The notes beneath the pieces were generated by a model that was given only the letters and a program-made list of their open reading frames with translations, made no database searches and was not told where the DNA came from. From assembly GCA_033763355.1 (NCBI GenBank), contig JANRKT010000356.1, positions 1 to 5,908 on the forward strand: 5,908 bases of DNA, in the 5' to 3' direction. The translations under genes were made by a program, and so were the position numbers. Source of the stretch: JANRKT01 sp033763355 (GTDB taxonomy: Bacteria; Bacteroidota; Bacteroidia; Chitinophagales; Chitinophagaceae). Shown one piece after another: positions 1-5,908 of the stretch (position 1 is its first letter; the number at the start of each line of letters is the position of its first letter).

Positions 1-92
1 ACAGGAGAAACATCATTGAAATAATGGTTGTGTTTGATACCCGCCAGAATCCCCGAAAATTAAAATCACTTTTAAAGAACCGTATCAAATGA
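1..92 (+). CDS. 3' end of an upstream gene, tail resembling a RelE/ParE-family toxin (partial)
   Basis: A reading frame is open from the left edge (first full codon at base 3) and closes with TGA at 90-92. The visible 29 residues end in a basic tail after a strand-like segment, IMVVFDTRQNPRKL. A hydrophobic strand followed by (V/L)xDxRQNPxKL is what I recall at the C-terminus of many RelE/ParE-type toxins, which would be mRNA interferases or gyrase poisons. The TGA overlaps the hydrolase ATG at 89-91 as ATGA, typical of translationally coupled genes, and this supports the frame being real. The rest of the gene and any antitoxin lie outside the window. Seen: the open frame and overlap. Inferred: the family. 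A frame this short could also be open by chance. Confidence 0.5.
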   Translation, partial: RRNIIEIMVVFDTRQNPRKLKSLLKNRIK

Positions 93-1030
93 AAAGGATA
101 GCCAAATTCCTGCTTAAAGCGTTGCTGATTTTATTTTTGCTCCTTAACATCATCGCCGCCTTCCATGCTTACAAATTCACCCATTTTTACAACCAGGGCC
201 AGGCGGTAATTAAAAAGCCGGAGCAGCAGGGTGTTTGGGATAAAACAAAATCCATTTTATTCGGGCTTGATTTTACCAAATCAAAAATTACCGGCAGGCC
301 GGCTGTGCCGTATGAAACAGTTAAGCTGAAAACACAAAGCGGCTTAAGCCTGGAAGGATGGCATATTAAAAGCGATTCTGCAAAAGGAACAATATTGATG
401 TTTCATGGCCATAGCAGCAGCAAATCAAAGATTTTGAATGAAGCTGATTATTTTCTCTCTCTCGGGTACAATACTTTCCTGCTTGATTTTCGTGCACATG
501 GCAACAGTGATGGAAATACCTGCACCATTGGCATGAAGGAAACGGAGGACATCAAACTGGCTTATGATTACATACAGCAAACCGGTGAAAAGAATGTGGT
601 GCTCTGGGGTATTTCAATGGGCGCAGCAACCATTACAAGGGCCGTGCATGAATACAAATTGCAGCCTTTAAAAATTATTCTCGAAATGCCGTTTGGCTCG
701 CTTGAACAGGCCGTTGAAGGCCGGGTAAGGATGATGGGGCTCCCCGTAGAGCCAACGTCAACACTGCTTACTTTCTGGGGCGGTGTGGAGCGGGGCTTCT
801 GGGCTTTTAATTATGTGCCCTGCAATTATGCCAAAGACATCACCTGCCCCGTGCTGCTGCAATGGGGCAGGCACGACAGGAGGGTAACACAAAAAGAAAT
901 TGATTGCATTTACAGCAACATCAGCAGCCATAAGCGCCTTGCTGTATATGAATACGCATCGCATCAATCGCTTTGTGATCAAGAGCCGGAGAGATGGAGA
1001 AAAGAAGTGAAAAGATTTTTGAATGAGTGA
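89..1030 (+). CDS. membrane-anchored alpha/beta hydrolase (serine hydrolase)
   Basis: 313-aa protein of the alpha/beta-hydrolase superfamily, closest in feel to the Bem46/ABHD13-like group. Residues 7-25 form one hydrophobic segment after a basic N-terminus (MKRIAK), so it is probably an uncleaved anchor or signal sequence that places the catalytic domain outside the inner membrane. Visible motifs are the oxyanion-loop HGHSSSK at 106-112, LLDFRAHGNSDG at 131-142, the nucleophile elbow GISMG with Ser176, the likely acid Asp263 in GRHDRRV, and His292 in ASHQS. The triad is therefore complete and the enzyme is expected to be active. The substrate (ester, peptide or lipid) cannot be told from sequence. 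The ATG overlaps the stop of the preceding partial gene, so it is probably translated by coupling; only a weak AAAGAA lies upstream. It converges with the minus-strand cassette. Confidence 0.9.
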   Translation: MKRIAKFLLKALLILFLLLNIIAAFHAYKFTHFYNQGQAVIKKPEQQGVWDKTKSILFGLDFTKSKITGRPAVPYETVKLKTQSGLSLEGWHIKSDSAKGTILMFHGHSSSKSKILNEADYFLSLGYNTFLLDFRAHGNSDGNTCTIGMKETEDIKLAYDYIQQTGEKNVVLWGISMGAATITRAVHEYKLQPLKIILEMPFGSLEQAVEGRVRMMGLPVEPTSTLLTFWGGVERGFWAFNYVPCNYAKDITCPVLLQWGRHDRRVTQKEIDCIYSNISSHKRLAVYEYASHQSLCDQEPERWRKEVKRFLNE

Positions 1031-1117
1031 AACAATCAAAAATAAGAACCTGCAGTGATTAAGCTATTTTATTTTTTTGATGATATACTTGCCAGACAGA
1101 TGAGAAATGAAGTGAGG

Positions 1118-1134
1118 TTTTTTGAAACAAAAAA
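1118..1134. repeat. perfect 7-bp inverted repeat in convergent intergenic gap
   Basis: TTTTTTG (1118-1124) and CAAAAAA (1128-1134) are perfect inverted arms around an AAA loop, between the 3' ends of the hydrolase and the HipS-like gene. The stem is almost all A/T, so it is weak by itself. Its right arm overlaps the T-run side of the terminator-like hairpin next to it. It may be part of a bidirectional transcript end, since the hydrolase has no clearer terminator; a T-rich run at 1067-1078 has no convincing stem before it. Confidence 0.35.
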
Positions 1135-1152
1135 GGCTTTAAACGAAACCTT
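1129..1152 (-). terminator. probable Rho-independent terminator of the RM-kinase-HipS cassette
   Basis: Read on the minus strand, AAGGTTT, loop CGTTT and AAAGCCTT form a 7-bp stem with one bulged G, immediately followed by a run of six T (two of them shared with the stem). It begins 16 nt after the stop codon of the HipS-like gene, which is where a transcript end is expected. The stem is short and moderately AT-rich, so strength is uncertain. Confidence 0.5.
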
Positions 1153-1168
1153 GATAATCACGATGTGT

Positions 1169-1570
1169 TTAAGCTATAATCAATTCATAAGGATTGGCAA
1201 TAGTTTTACGGCCAAACCGTTTAAGTAATGCAACTTCATTCTCCTTATCTATTTTTTCTTTTTCAAGAATTTCCTTAATAGCGGGTTGCTTTAACCCGGG
1301 TATCCGGATTTGAAAGAAAGGCCATAACGTTTCACTCTGATATGTTTTGCTTAAATCAGGGAATCCGGTAATAAGCTTATACTCGTCAGTGTGTTCCTTG
1401 AAATCATCCGTGTATTTAAAATACCATTCTCCTTTCTGACAATACAAAACACCTATGCGAATATCATCTACCATCAGGATGAATTTCACTTCTTCGTCCC
1501 TTGGCAGTTGAACCCGCATTTCAAGCTCATCTTCATTTTTGCTAAACCAATTTTTAATCTTACGTAACAT
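1169..1570 (-). CDS. HipS-like protein: stand-alone HipA N-terminal subdomain (Couple_hipA type)
   Basis: 133-aa protein that matches the small N-terminal subdomain 1 of HipA kinases, here encoded as a separate gene as in split HipBST systems. After a charged leader of about 18 residues (MLRKIKNWFSKNEDELE) the domain shows IGVL at 39-42, GEWYFKY at 47-53, a YxSETLWPFF stretch at 77-86, RIPG at 89-92 in place of the usual nLLPEG, and ALLKRFGR at 114-121, which aligns with the LL..fGrd element before the domain's end. No kinase residues are present. In the E. coli O127 hipBST system the equivalent protein, HipS, is the antitoxin that neutralises the HipT kinase; I infer the same job here. It starts 1 nt after the kinase stop and has a strong AAGGAG site 8 nt upstream inside the kinase gene, so it is co-translated with the kinase. 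Unusually it lies after the kinase gene, not before it. Confidence 0.72.
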   Translation of the reverse strand: MLRKIKNWFSKNEDELEMRVQLPRDEEVKFILMVDDIRIGVLYCQKGEWYFKYTDDFKEHTDEYKLITGFPDLSKTYQSETLWPFFQIRIPGLKQPAIKEILEKEKIDKENEVALLKRFGRKTIANPYELIIA

Positions 1571-1571
1571 A

Positions 1572-2579
1572 TTAAATGCTCCTTATTCTGTCAAATCTTG
1601 ATTCAATAATTATCTTAATTAATTCGCAACGTTCCGGGATAAACAGAGGAAAAAATTCATCCCCTACCATCCGGATTACTTTTTCTTGGTTTTCAAAGGA
1701 TGCCAGAATATTAACGATTTGCCCGTACTCTTTGTTATATCGCTTAATAAAATCAATGAGTTGGAAATGGTTGGCCTCTTTATTCTCTTCAATGCTTATT
1801 CTTGGGCTCGCATTTTCAATATAATTTATGACCTTTTTTCCATTTTGTTGGTGCAATTTTAAAAGATGCCTGCAATTTTCATCACTCTCATTCCATAACA
1901 AACCCCTTGCTGAGTCGTAAAGGGGAGCAAAGGTAGGCTTTTTTGACGTCTTTTTCTTAGTATCAATGACACCCCAGTTGTAAAAATGTCTGTCATTATT
2001 ACCTGCCAGCGCATCAAAGGTTATCATCTTAACAAGTTCAGCAAGGATATCTTCGAAATACTCCGGAAACACCATTCTGATAGCATCTTTAATAAATTCA
2101 AATGTGAAAAGTTCACGGGATGTGGTTTTGTGATCGGCTATTGCTTTGGCCATACGCATATCATTAAGGTACTCACCGCAAATTTCTGCTCCATGTATTA
2201 ACTTTTCGTTTTTATTGAGGAAGTATTTGCTCAAAAAACGAATCTGGCCATTGGCCTTTATCAGCTTTATTTCATTCATGTTTATCCCAAGCACTTGCCC
2301 CATCCGGTTAATCATGTACTCAACAACTGACTCCTGCGGATACCATTTTTCGGCTGTCTTGGCAATATAAGGAATCCATGAACCGGAAGACGATCTTCTT
2401 ACAGTACTGTTTTCCTGGTAGAAATAAGCTTTGATGAACTGCTTAGGCGCATCTCCATCAAGCTTGTAGTTTTTAACAATGTAATCCTGTTCTTTGAGCA
2501 ATGGTATCAGGGATTCATTCAGCAATTTGCCTGAACTGTTAATTGATATTTCCTTTCGTAAGTTCCCTCTTGCTTCCAT
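1572..2579 (-). CDS. HipA-like serine/threonine kinase (HipT-like toxin)
   Basis: 335-aa protein with the HipA C-terminal kinase fold but without the N-terminal subdomain, which is encoded separately by the next gene. Visible elements: a serine-rich, glycine-containing loop RRSSSGSW at 61-68; candidate ATP-binding Lys74 in YIAK; helix VVEYMINRMGQVLGI at 85-99, the HipA-type E..la..lGi element; catalytic block DALAGNNDRHFYNWGVI at 189-205 with Asp196 and Asn201 at the same D-x4-N spacing as HipA Asp309/Asn314; and metal-binding Asp222 in PLYDSARG, matching the HipA DFG-like aspartate. All key residues are present, so it should be active. Known relatives phosphorylate aminoacyl-tRNA synthetases (HipA acts on GltX, HipT on TrpS) and stop growth; the target here is unknown. 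An in-frame TAG five codons upstream of the ATG rules out a longer N-terminus. It sits 71 nt downstream of the RM gene and 1 nt before the HipS-like gene. Confidence 0.82.
   Translation of the reverse strand: MEARGNLRKEISINSSGKLLNESLIPLLKEQDYIVKNYKLDGDAPKQFIKAYFYQENSTVRRSSSGSWIPYIAKTAEKWYPQESVVEYMINRMGQVLGINMNEIKLIKANGQIRFLSKYFLNKNEKLIHGAEICGEYLNDMRMAKAIADHKTTSRELFTFEFIKDAIRMVFPEYFEDILAELVKMITFDALAGNNDRHFYNWGVIDTKKKTSKKPTFAPLYDSARGLLWNESDENCRHLLKLHQQNGKKVINYIENASPRISIEENKEANHFQLIDFIKRYNKEYGQIVNILASFENQEKVIRMVGDEFFPLFIPERCELIKIIIESRFDRIRSI
1579..1584 (-). promoter_or_regulatory. ribosome binding site of the HipS-like gene
   Basis: AAGGAG on the minus strand, 8 nt before the ATG at 1570-1568 and inside the last codons of the kinase gene. 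It fixes that ATG as the start. It is notable because the RM and kinase starts show no such site at normal spacing, so the putative antitoxin has the strongest initiation signal in the cassette. Confidence 0.7.
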
Positions 2580-2615
2580 GTTGCAGATAAATAACTATTT
2601 CCTCTCACCCCCACT

Positions 2616-2645
2616 CAAACCATACACAACCATCCGTCACGACAA
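2616..2645 (-). promoter_or_regulatory. candidate Bacteroidota-type promoter upstream of the kinase gene
   Basis: In the 71-nt gap between the RM stop and the kinase ATG, the minus strand carries TTG (2645-2643), an 18-nt spacer, then TATGGTTTG (2624-2616). This resembles the Bacteroidota -33 TTG / -7 TAnnTTTG arrangement, with one extra base inside the -7 element. If real, kinase and HipS-like genes can be transcribed without the RM gene. The imperfect -7 box keeps confidence low. Confidence 0.3.
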
Positions 2646-2650
2646 TTTTC

Positions 2651-5401
2651 TTATTCAAAATATTTAAACTCATCTACCAGCAGCCTGTAAATCTCATCCT
2701 TTACTTTTTTGCTTAATTCCGTTACTTCAGCAAATAACTGTTGTATATCTTCCAGGCTTTCCTGCTCGGCGTATTTCTTTATTTGAATAAGGCCGGAGTA
2801 AGGCGTGAGAAAATCAGCGTAATCAAAGTATTTAAAATACGCCTCTTCATGCAAGCCAACATTTGTCAAAAATTGACCCTTACAATATTTCAGGTTCCAT
2901 GTTTTGTAAAGCTCTTTGATCTTATCCACCAGCCGTTTTGCAAGGTTGGTATCTTTTGCCGTAGGAACAGCAGTTTGCAGAATCTCTTTATCTAATGTGG
3001 TGCTCCAAAAACTTTCTTTATTAGCAGGGCAGAGCGGGTTATCAACAAACACTTCCGGCGCATCTTTTACAGGATTATCTTTCTCAAATTTGGTAACCAC
3101 ACAACGGTTTTCAGCCAACACAAAAGCAAAGCATAACGAATACCAGTATTGCTCAAATTTCTTTTTAATATCAGGCGTCCAAATATCATATTGATTGGCC
3201 CAAACAGGATAACGGCCATTCAATGCTTTGGTAATTGCAAACCAACTGCAGGTAGCTTTAGCTGAGGATAAATCATATGCACAATAACTTCTATTATCGG
3301 TAGGTCCGCTGAAACATTTTGATTTGTTTATATCTTTCATAGCCGCGTCAAGACGGAACCATATTGTATTATTACCTTTTTTAAACCTATCATCTTCTTT
3401 ATTCCTTACTCGAACAGGAGTAGCATCATCCATAAATCCAATAAATACCGATTCTGTAAGCCCATAAGTTTTCTTATTGCTTCTCCTCTCATCTTTTTCA
3501 GGAAGTCCTCCATAAATTTTTCCTGATTCTTTCTCTTCTTTGGTCGGATCCCTTTTGAAATCATACATTGATTGGGCCACCCAATCTCTAATATCTCCTT
3601 TTGAATTATCAAGGGTTACCTTCCTGGTATTATTCAGGATTTCATTTAATTGATAGTTCAATAGTTCATCATCCACATTCCAATTTATATTCAGATCAGG
3701 TTTTGTTAATAATGTCAGATCAATTAATTCAACTTTATTATCATTTCCGCTTTCTTCACAATTATAGTTCCAGATGGTAAATGCAAGGGGCCAGGCGCCT
3801 TGCAGTTTAAAAAACTCATTGCTGGTAACGATAAACCCACTGTGAAAATGAAAATACCTGTCCCAATGTTCCCGGAAAGGTTTGTAAGTTGGCCGCGGAA
3901 TCAGCCAGGATGTGGGAGTAAATATCATGACCACCGGTGCCAGTTCATGTCGTTCATTCACCTGCTCTTTTGCAATATTGAGTATTTGTCCCAAAAAAGC
4001 AAGGTATCTTTCTTTTCCGGCATCTTCTCCTGTCAACTCAATGATAGAGGGATGAATTCCGTAATCCGCTTCTTTTTCTTCTCTCACTTTCTGGTTTTCA
4101 TCCGTATTCTTATATGGAGGGTTCAATAAAAAAGCTATGGGTTTATCTAGCAGTATATTTTTTAACGCCAGTTCTTTTTTTAACTCGCCGAGGTATTCAA
4201 CAGCATTTTTATCTAAGAAGTTCAGCCCTTTATTCTCAGAAGTCTTAGGAATGATCGTGAATCCTGTTTCAACATGAAAAGGGTCCACCTTCATGCGGCG
4301 CTCTATTGTCCGGAGTAGATCAGGCTGCAATTCTGAAATGATCTTGTGCTTCAGTTTTCCCCGCCAACTGCTCACAAGGTTGCCGCTTCCGCCGGCCGGA
4401 TCAAAGACAATATAGTTTTCATTAATGTCTCCGGGGAAATGATACTTGGCAAACCATAATGCGAACTTGCTGAGATTGGCATCCGTAAAGAAAATACCAT
4501 GCTGTTTTACATAATGCTCATCAATCTTAGCCATCACCTCATCAAAGCGGCTGAAGTAATAATCAACGGTTAGTCCGCTTCCTTCGTTTGTAAAAACATA
4601 TTGTGTTTCGATGAACTTCCTGAAATCTTTAATATGTTTCGGCGCAATAAGAACTGGGTCACTCAGGCGGCTTCCCCTGAAACCAACCACTCTCACTTCT
4701 CCGTTGTCATCGTTTGACGCTAATGTGGAAGTAATGTCCCAGTAAGCAACGATTGTATAAAAGGCGTGAACGGCATCAATAGATTTATCAAAGAAAATCT
4801 TCATCCGCTCAATAGTGTTGATAAAATTATGTGTGTTGATCTGGAGGCGGTCACTGTCAAGGTTCCTGAGGATTTTTAGAATTTCATATGTTTCATGAAT
4901 AAGACTTTTGCCACCGCTGAAAGCGTCTTTATCCAAATCTTTTGGTGTTAGCCAATAAAAAGCTGATTCAATAATCTTCTGCTTCTCAACTCTTGCTGTT
5001 TTTCTTGTATTCTCCTTGCCGATAGTGTTCGGGGCTTTGCTGGCATCGGCCGTATGCGAAAGAATAATAGCATACTCAGGTATCTTATTTACTTTCCAAA
5101 TACCCACAAACCTATTAGCTATCACCATAATAGTGTTATAGGCTAACCCATGCTTTTTCTGATAATGCAGGGCTTGGTAGAAACCTTCCAGCCATTGTGC
5201 AGCATCGGTTTTGGATTCAACAATGATCTGGCCTTCACAATACACGTCAGCGCCAAATGCGTTTGATTCTATCTTAAATTTTTCTTTGAATAATCTTTTG
5301 AAAAGAGGGTATAACAGAGGCCGTTTGGCATCTTCATTGTCGTCGCTGGAGATATATTGCTTTAGTTGGTCTAATTCTTCAGAAAAGGATGGGCCAGCCA
5401 T
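2651..5401 (-). CDS. type IIG-like restriction-modification enzyme: PD-(D/E)xK nuclease fused to N6-adenine methyltransferase
   Basis: 916-aa single-chain enzyme, predicted to methylate adenine in its DNA site and to cut unmodified DNA. The N-terminal part (about 1-150) has a PD-(D/E)xK-type core: Asp52 in GADVYCEG, Glu62-Ser-Lys64 in IIVESK, then QALHYQKK at 76-83, a helix often seen in restriction nucleases. A helical linker (about 150-290) follows. The methyltransferase has motif X-like GIFFTDANLSKFALWF (302-317), motif I FDPAGGSGN (333-341) for S-adenosylmethionine, and catalytic motif IV NPPY (427-430), then VVMIFTPTSWL (490-500) and the 520-545 segment as later motifs. The order X-I-IV is the gamma class, as in Eco57I-type enzymes. 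Residues about 620-916 lack catalytic motifs and probably recognise the target. Length fits type IIG (roughly 900-1200 aa). Start: an in-frame TAG lies two codons above the ATG. First gene of the cassette. The recognition site cannot be predicted, and a nuclease-methylase of another defence type is possible. Confidence 0.85.
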   Translation of the reverse strand: MAGPSFSEELDQLKQYISSDDNEDAKRPLLYPLFKRLFKEKFKIESNAFGADVYCEGQIIVESKTDAAQWLEGFYQALHYQKKHGLAYNTIMVIANRFVGIWKVNKIPEYAIILSHTADASKAPNTIGKENTRKTARVEKQKIIESAFYWLTPKDLDKDAFSGGKSLIHETYEILKILRNLDSDRLQINTHNFINTIERMKIFFDKSIDAVHAFYTIVAYWDITSTLASNDDNGEVRVVGFRGSRLSDPVLIAPKHIKDFRKFIETQYVFTNEGSGLTVDYYFSRFDEVMAKIDEHYVKQHGIFFTDANLSKFALWFAKYHFPGDINENYIVFDPAGGSGNLVSSWRGKLKHKIISELQPDLLRTIERRMKVDPFHVETGFTIIPKTSENKGLNFLDKNAVEYLGELKKELALKNILLDKPIAFLLNPPYKNTDENQKVREEKEADYGIHPSIIELTGEDAGKERYLAFLGQILNIAKEQVNERHELAPVVMIFTPTSWLIPRPTYKPFREHWDRYFHFHSGFIVTSNEFFKLQGAWPLAFTIWNYNCEESGNDNKVELIDLTLLTKPDLNINWNVDDELLNYQLNEILNNTRKVTLDNSKGDIRDWVAQSMYDFKRDPTKEEKESGKIYGGLPEKDERRSNKKTYGLTESVFIGFMDDATPVRVRNKEDDRFKKGNNTIWFRLDAAMKDINKSKCFSGPTDNRSYCAYDLSSAKATCSWFAITKALNGRYPVWANQYDIWTPDIKKKFEQYWYSLCFAFVLAENRCVVTKFEKDNPVKDAPEVFVDNPLCPANKESFWSTTLDKEILQTAVPTAKDTNLAKRLVDKIKELYKTWNLKYCKGQFLTNVGLHEEAYFKYFDYADFLTPYSGLIQIKKYAEQESLEDIQQLFAEVTELSKKVKDEIYRLLVDEFKYFE

Positions 5402-5424
5402 TGCAGTCTAATGGTTTGACTGTA
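5402..5424. repeat. inverted repeat abutting the RM start codon (possible operator or translation-blocking hairpin)
   Basis: TGCAGTC (5402-5408) and GACTGTA (5418-5424) are inverted arms around a 9-nt spacer; the core CAGTC/GACTG is perfect and the outer pairs add one G-T wobble and one A-T. On the minus-strand transcript the hairpin ends at the base just before the RM ATG (5401-5399), covering the place where a ribosome binding site would lie. It could hide the start in the mRNA or be a protein-binding site in DNA. RM controller proteins use GACT/AGTC half-sites, but the order and spacing here differ and no controller gene is visible. Confidence 0.35.
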
Positions 5425-5520
5425 AAGTAATAAATAAATTTCAGCTGAGAAGAATTGTAGTATTACGAATACGCAACTAAGATGCCAGGGGTGCTAATGG
5501 GACATAGCAATATATAAACC

Positions 5521-5908
5521 TTATTTTTGTATTACCACCACTGTACCTATTGGCAGCAGGTCGTACAATTCAAAAATATCGCTGTATTTTACACTTACAC
5601 AACCATTGGTCCAGTTCATATACTTATCTACCGCATATTCTTCAGTGGGCCTTGTGCCGTGTATGCCGATGCCGCCGCCTATTTTTGCTGCTTTAGGAAC
5701 AGTGCCCGTAGCTTTTCGCTGGCTGAATTTTTGGTAGCTTTCTTTGTTGGGATAATCAAGCAATAAGAAACAACCCCATTCTTTGTGGTATTTTTTATAG
5801 CTGATGCGGAATGTGCCTTCAGGCGTCATGCGGTCCCCTTCCATTTTTTTATCGGCTAAAGTTTTATTGCCAAATACAACAGGATAAGTAGCCAGCCAGC
5901 CCTCTTCA
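5521..5908 (-). CDS. L,D-transpeptidase, YkuD family (5' end outside window)
   Basis: The frame is open from the right edge to TAA at 5523-5521, about 128 codons. The Met at 5844-5842 is internal, because the 21 residues before it already belong to the domain (a YPVVFGNK stretch before MEGDRMTPEGTF). YkuD enzymes join peptidoglycan stem peptides, or attach proteins to them, in the periplasm through a catalytic cysteine. Numbered from that internal Met: GDRMTPEG at 3-10, IHGT with His62, and TNGCVSV with Cys82, giving the family H-x16-[ST]-x-GC spacing. Asn80 stands where His is often found, and Ser84 replaces the Arg of the common GC[IV]R form, as in subgroups ending GC(I/V)(A/S). The domain ends with GTVVVIQK at the stop. 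Signal peptide and true start lie outside. It is tandem with the RM gene, 119 nt apart, with no functional link evident. Confidence 0.88.
   Translation of the reverse strand, partial: EEGWLATYPVVFGNKTLADKKMEGDRMTPEGTFRISYKKYHKEWGCFLLLDYPNKESYQKFSQRKATGTVPKAAKIGGGIGIHGTRPTEEYAVDKYMNWTNGCVSVKYSDIFELYDLLPIGTVVVIQK

Noticed and set aside
758..1039. 93-aa minus-strand frame over the hydrolase 3' end
   Set aside because: Antisense shadow of a convincing hydrolase whose His292 and acid residue are encoded there.
1055..1228. 57-codon plus-strand open frame starting at a GTG in the convergent gap and running antisense into the HipS-like gene
   Set aside because: No ATG near its start, no ribosome site, no recognisable motif, and it overlaps the better-supported HipS-like gene.
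2580..2650. HipB operator (TATCC-N8-GGATA type) or a small HTH gene before the kinase
   Set aside because: Neither this spacer nor 5402-5520 has the palindrome; the only short frame here is about 12 codons, too small for a DNA-binding protein.
2916..3194. 92-aa plus-strand frame inside the RM gene, and other frames of 66-109 aa on either strand within the large genes
   Set aside because: They lie wholly opposite to or inside genes with clear catalytic motifs and show no domain features.
5402..5424. Controller-protein C-box of a type II RM system
   Set aside because: C-boxes read GACT...AGTC in repeated pairs; here a single AGTC...GACT dyad with a 9-nt spacer is present and no controller gene is visible.
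950..5475. Shared 9-mer GAATACGCA at 950-958 and 5467-5475 as cassette attachment repeats
   Set aside because: Too short, one copy is inside the hydrolase coding sequence, and no integrase or extended homology accompanies it.
5474..5520. Small dyad (TGCTA...TAGCA) as a terminator of the transpeptidase gene
   Set aside because: Only a 5-bp stem and no following T-run on the minus strand.

Overview
The window looks like chromosomal DNA from a Bacteroidota bacterium, perhaps a Chitinophagaceae-type lineage. This is inferred from protein flavour, AT-leaning codon use and mostly absent Shine-Dalgarno sites. No marker gene is present to prove it. All genes are compact, and no rRNA, tRNA, CRISPR array or insertion sequence is visible.

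Layout: (i) Bases 1-92 hold the last codons of a plus-strand gene cut by the left edge, with a tail resembling RelE/ParE-family toxins. Its stop overlaps the start of the next gene (ATGA). (ii) 89-1030 (+) is a membrane-anchored alpha/beta hydrolase with an intact Ser-Asp-His triad. (iii) 1031-1168 is a convergent intergenic gap with a probable minus-strand terminator. (iv) 5401-1169 (-) is a three-gene cassette read right to left: a 916-aa single-chain restriction-modification enzyme (PD-(D/E)xK nuclease + gamma-type N6-adenine methyltransferase + C-terminal target recognition region), a 335-aa HipA-like Ser/Thr kinase, and a 133-aa stand-alone HipA N-terminal subdomain protein (HipS-like). 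The last two genes are 1 nt apart. (v) 5908-5521 (-) is the 3' part of a YkuD L,D-transpeptidase gene cut by the right edge.

The cassette is the most interesting part. It pairs a self-contained type IIG-like restriction system with a split HipA module. The module is ordered kinase then HipS, the reverse of the described hipB-hipS-hipT order, and no HipB-like DNA-binding gene lies in the window. Selected stretches of the cassette are clearly more AT-rich than stretches of the flanking housekeeping-type genes, which fits an acquired defence cassette. A reasonable but unproven model is that the restriction enzyme is the first line against foreign DNA and the kinase is a back-up growth-arrest effector restrained by HipS.
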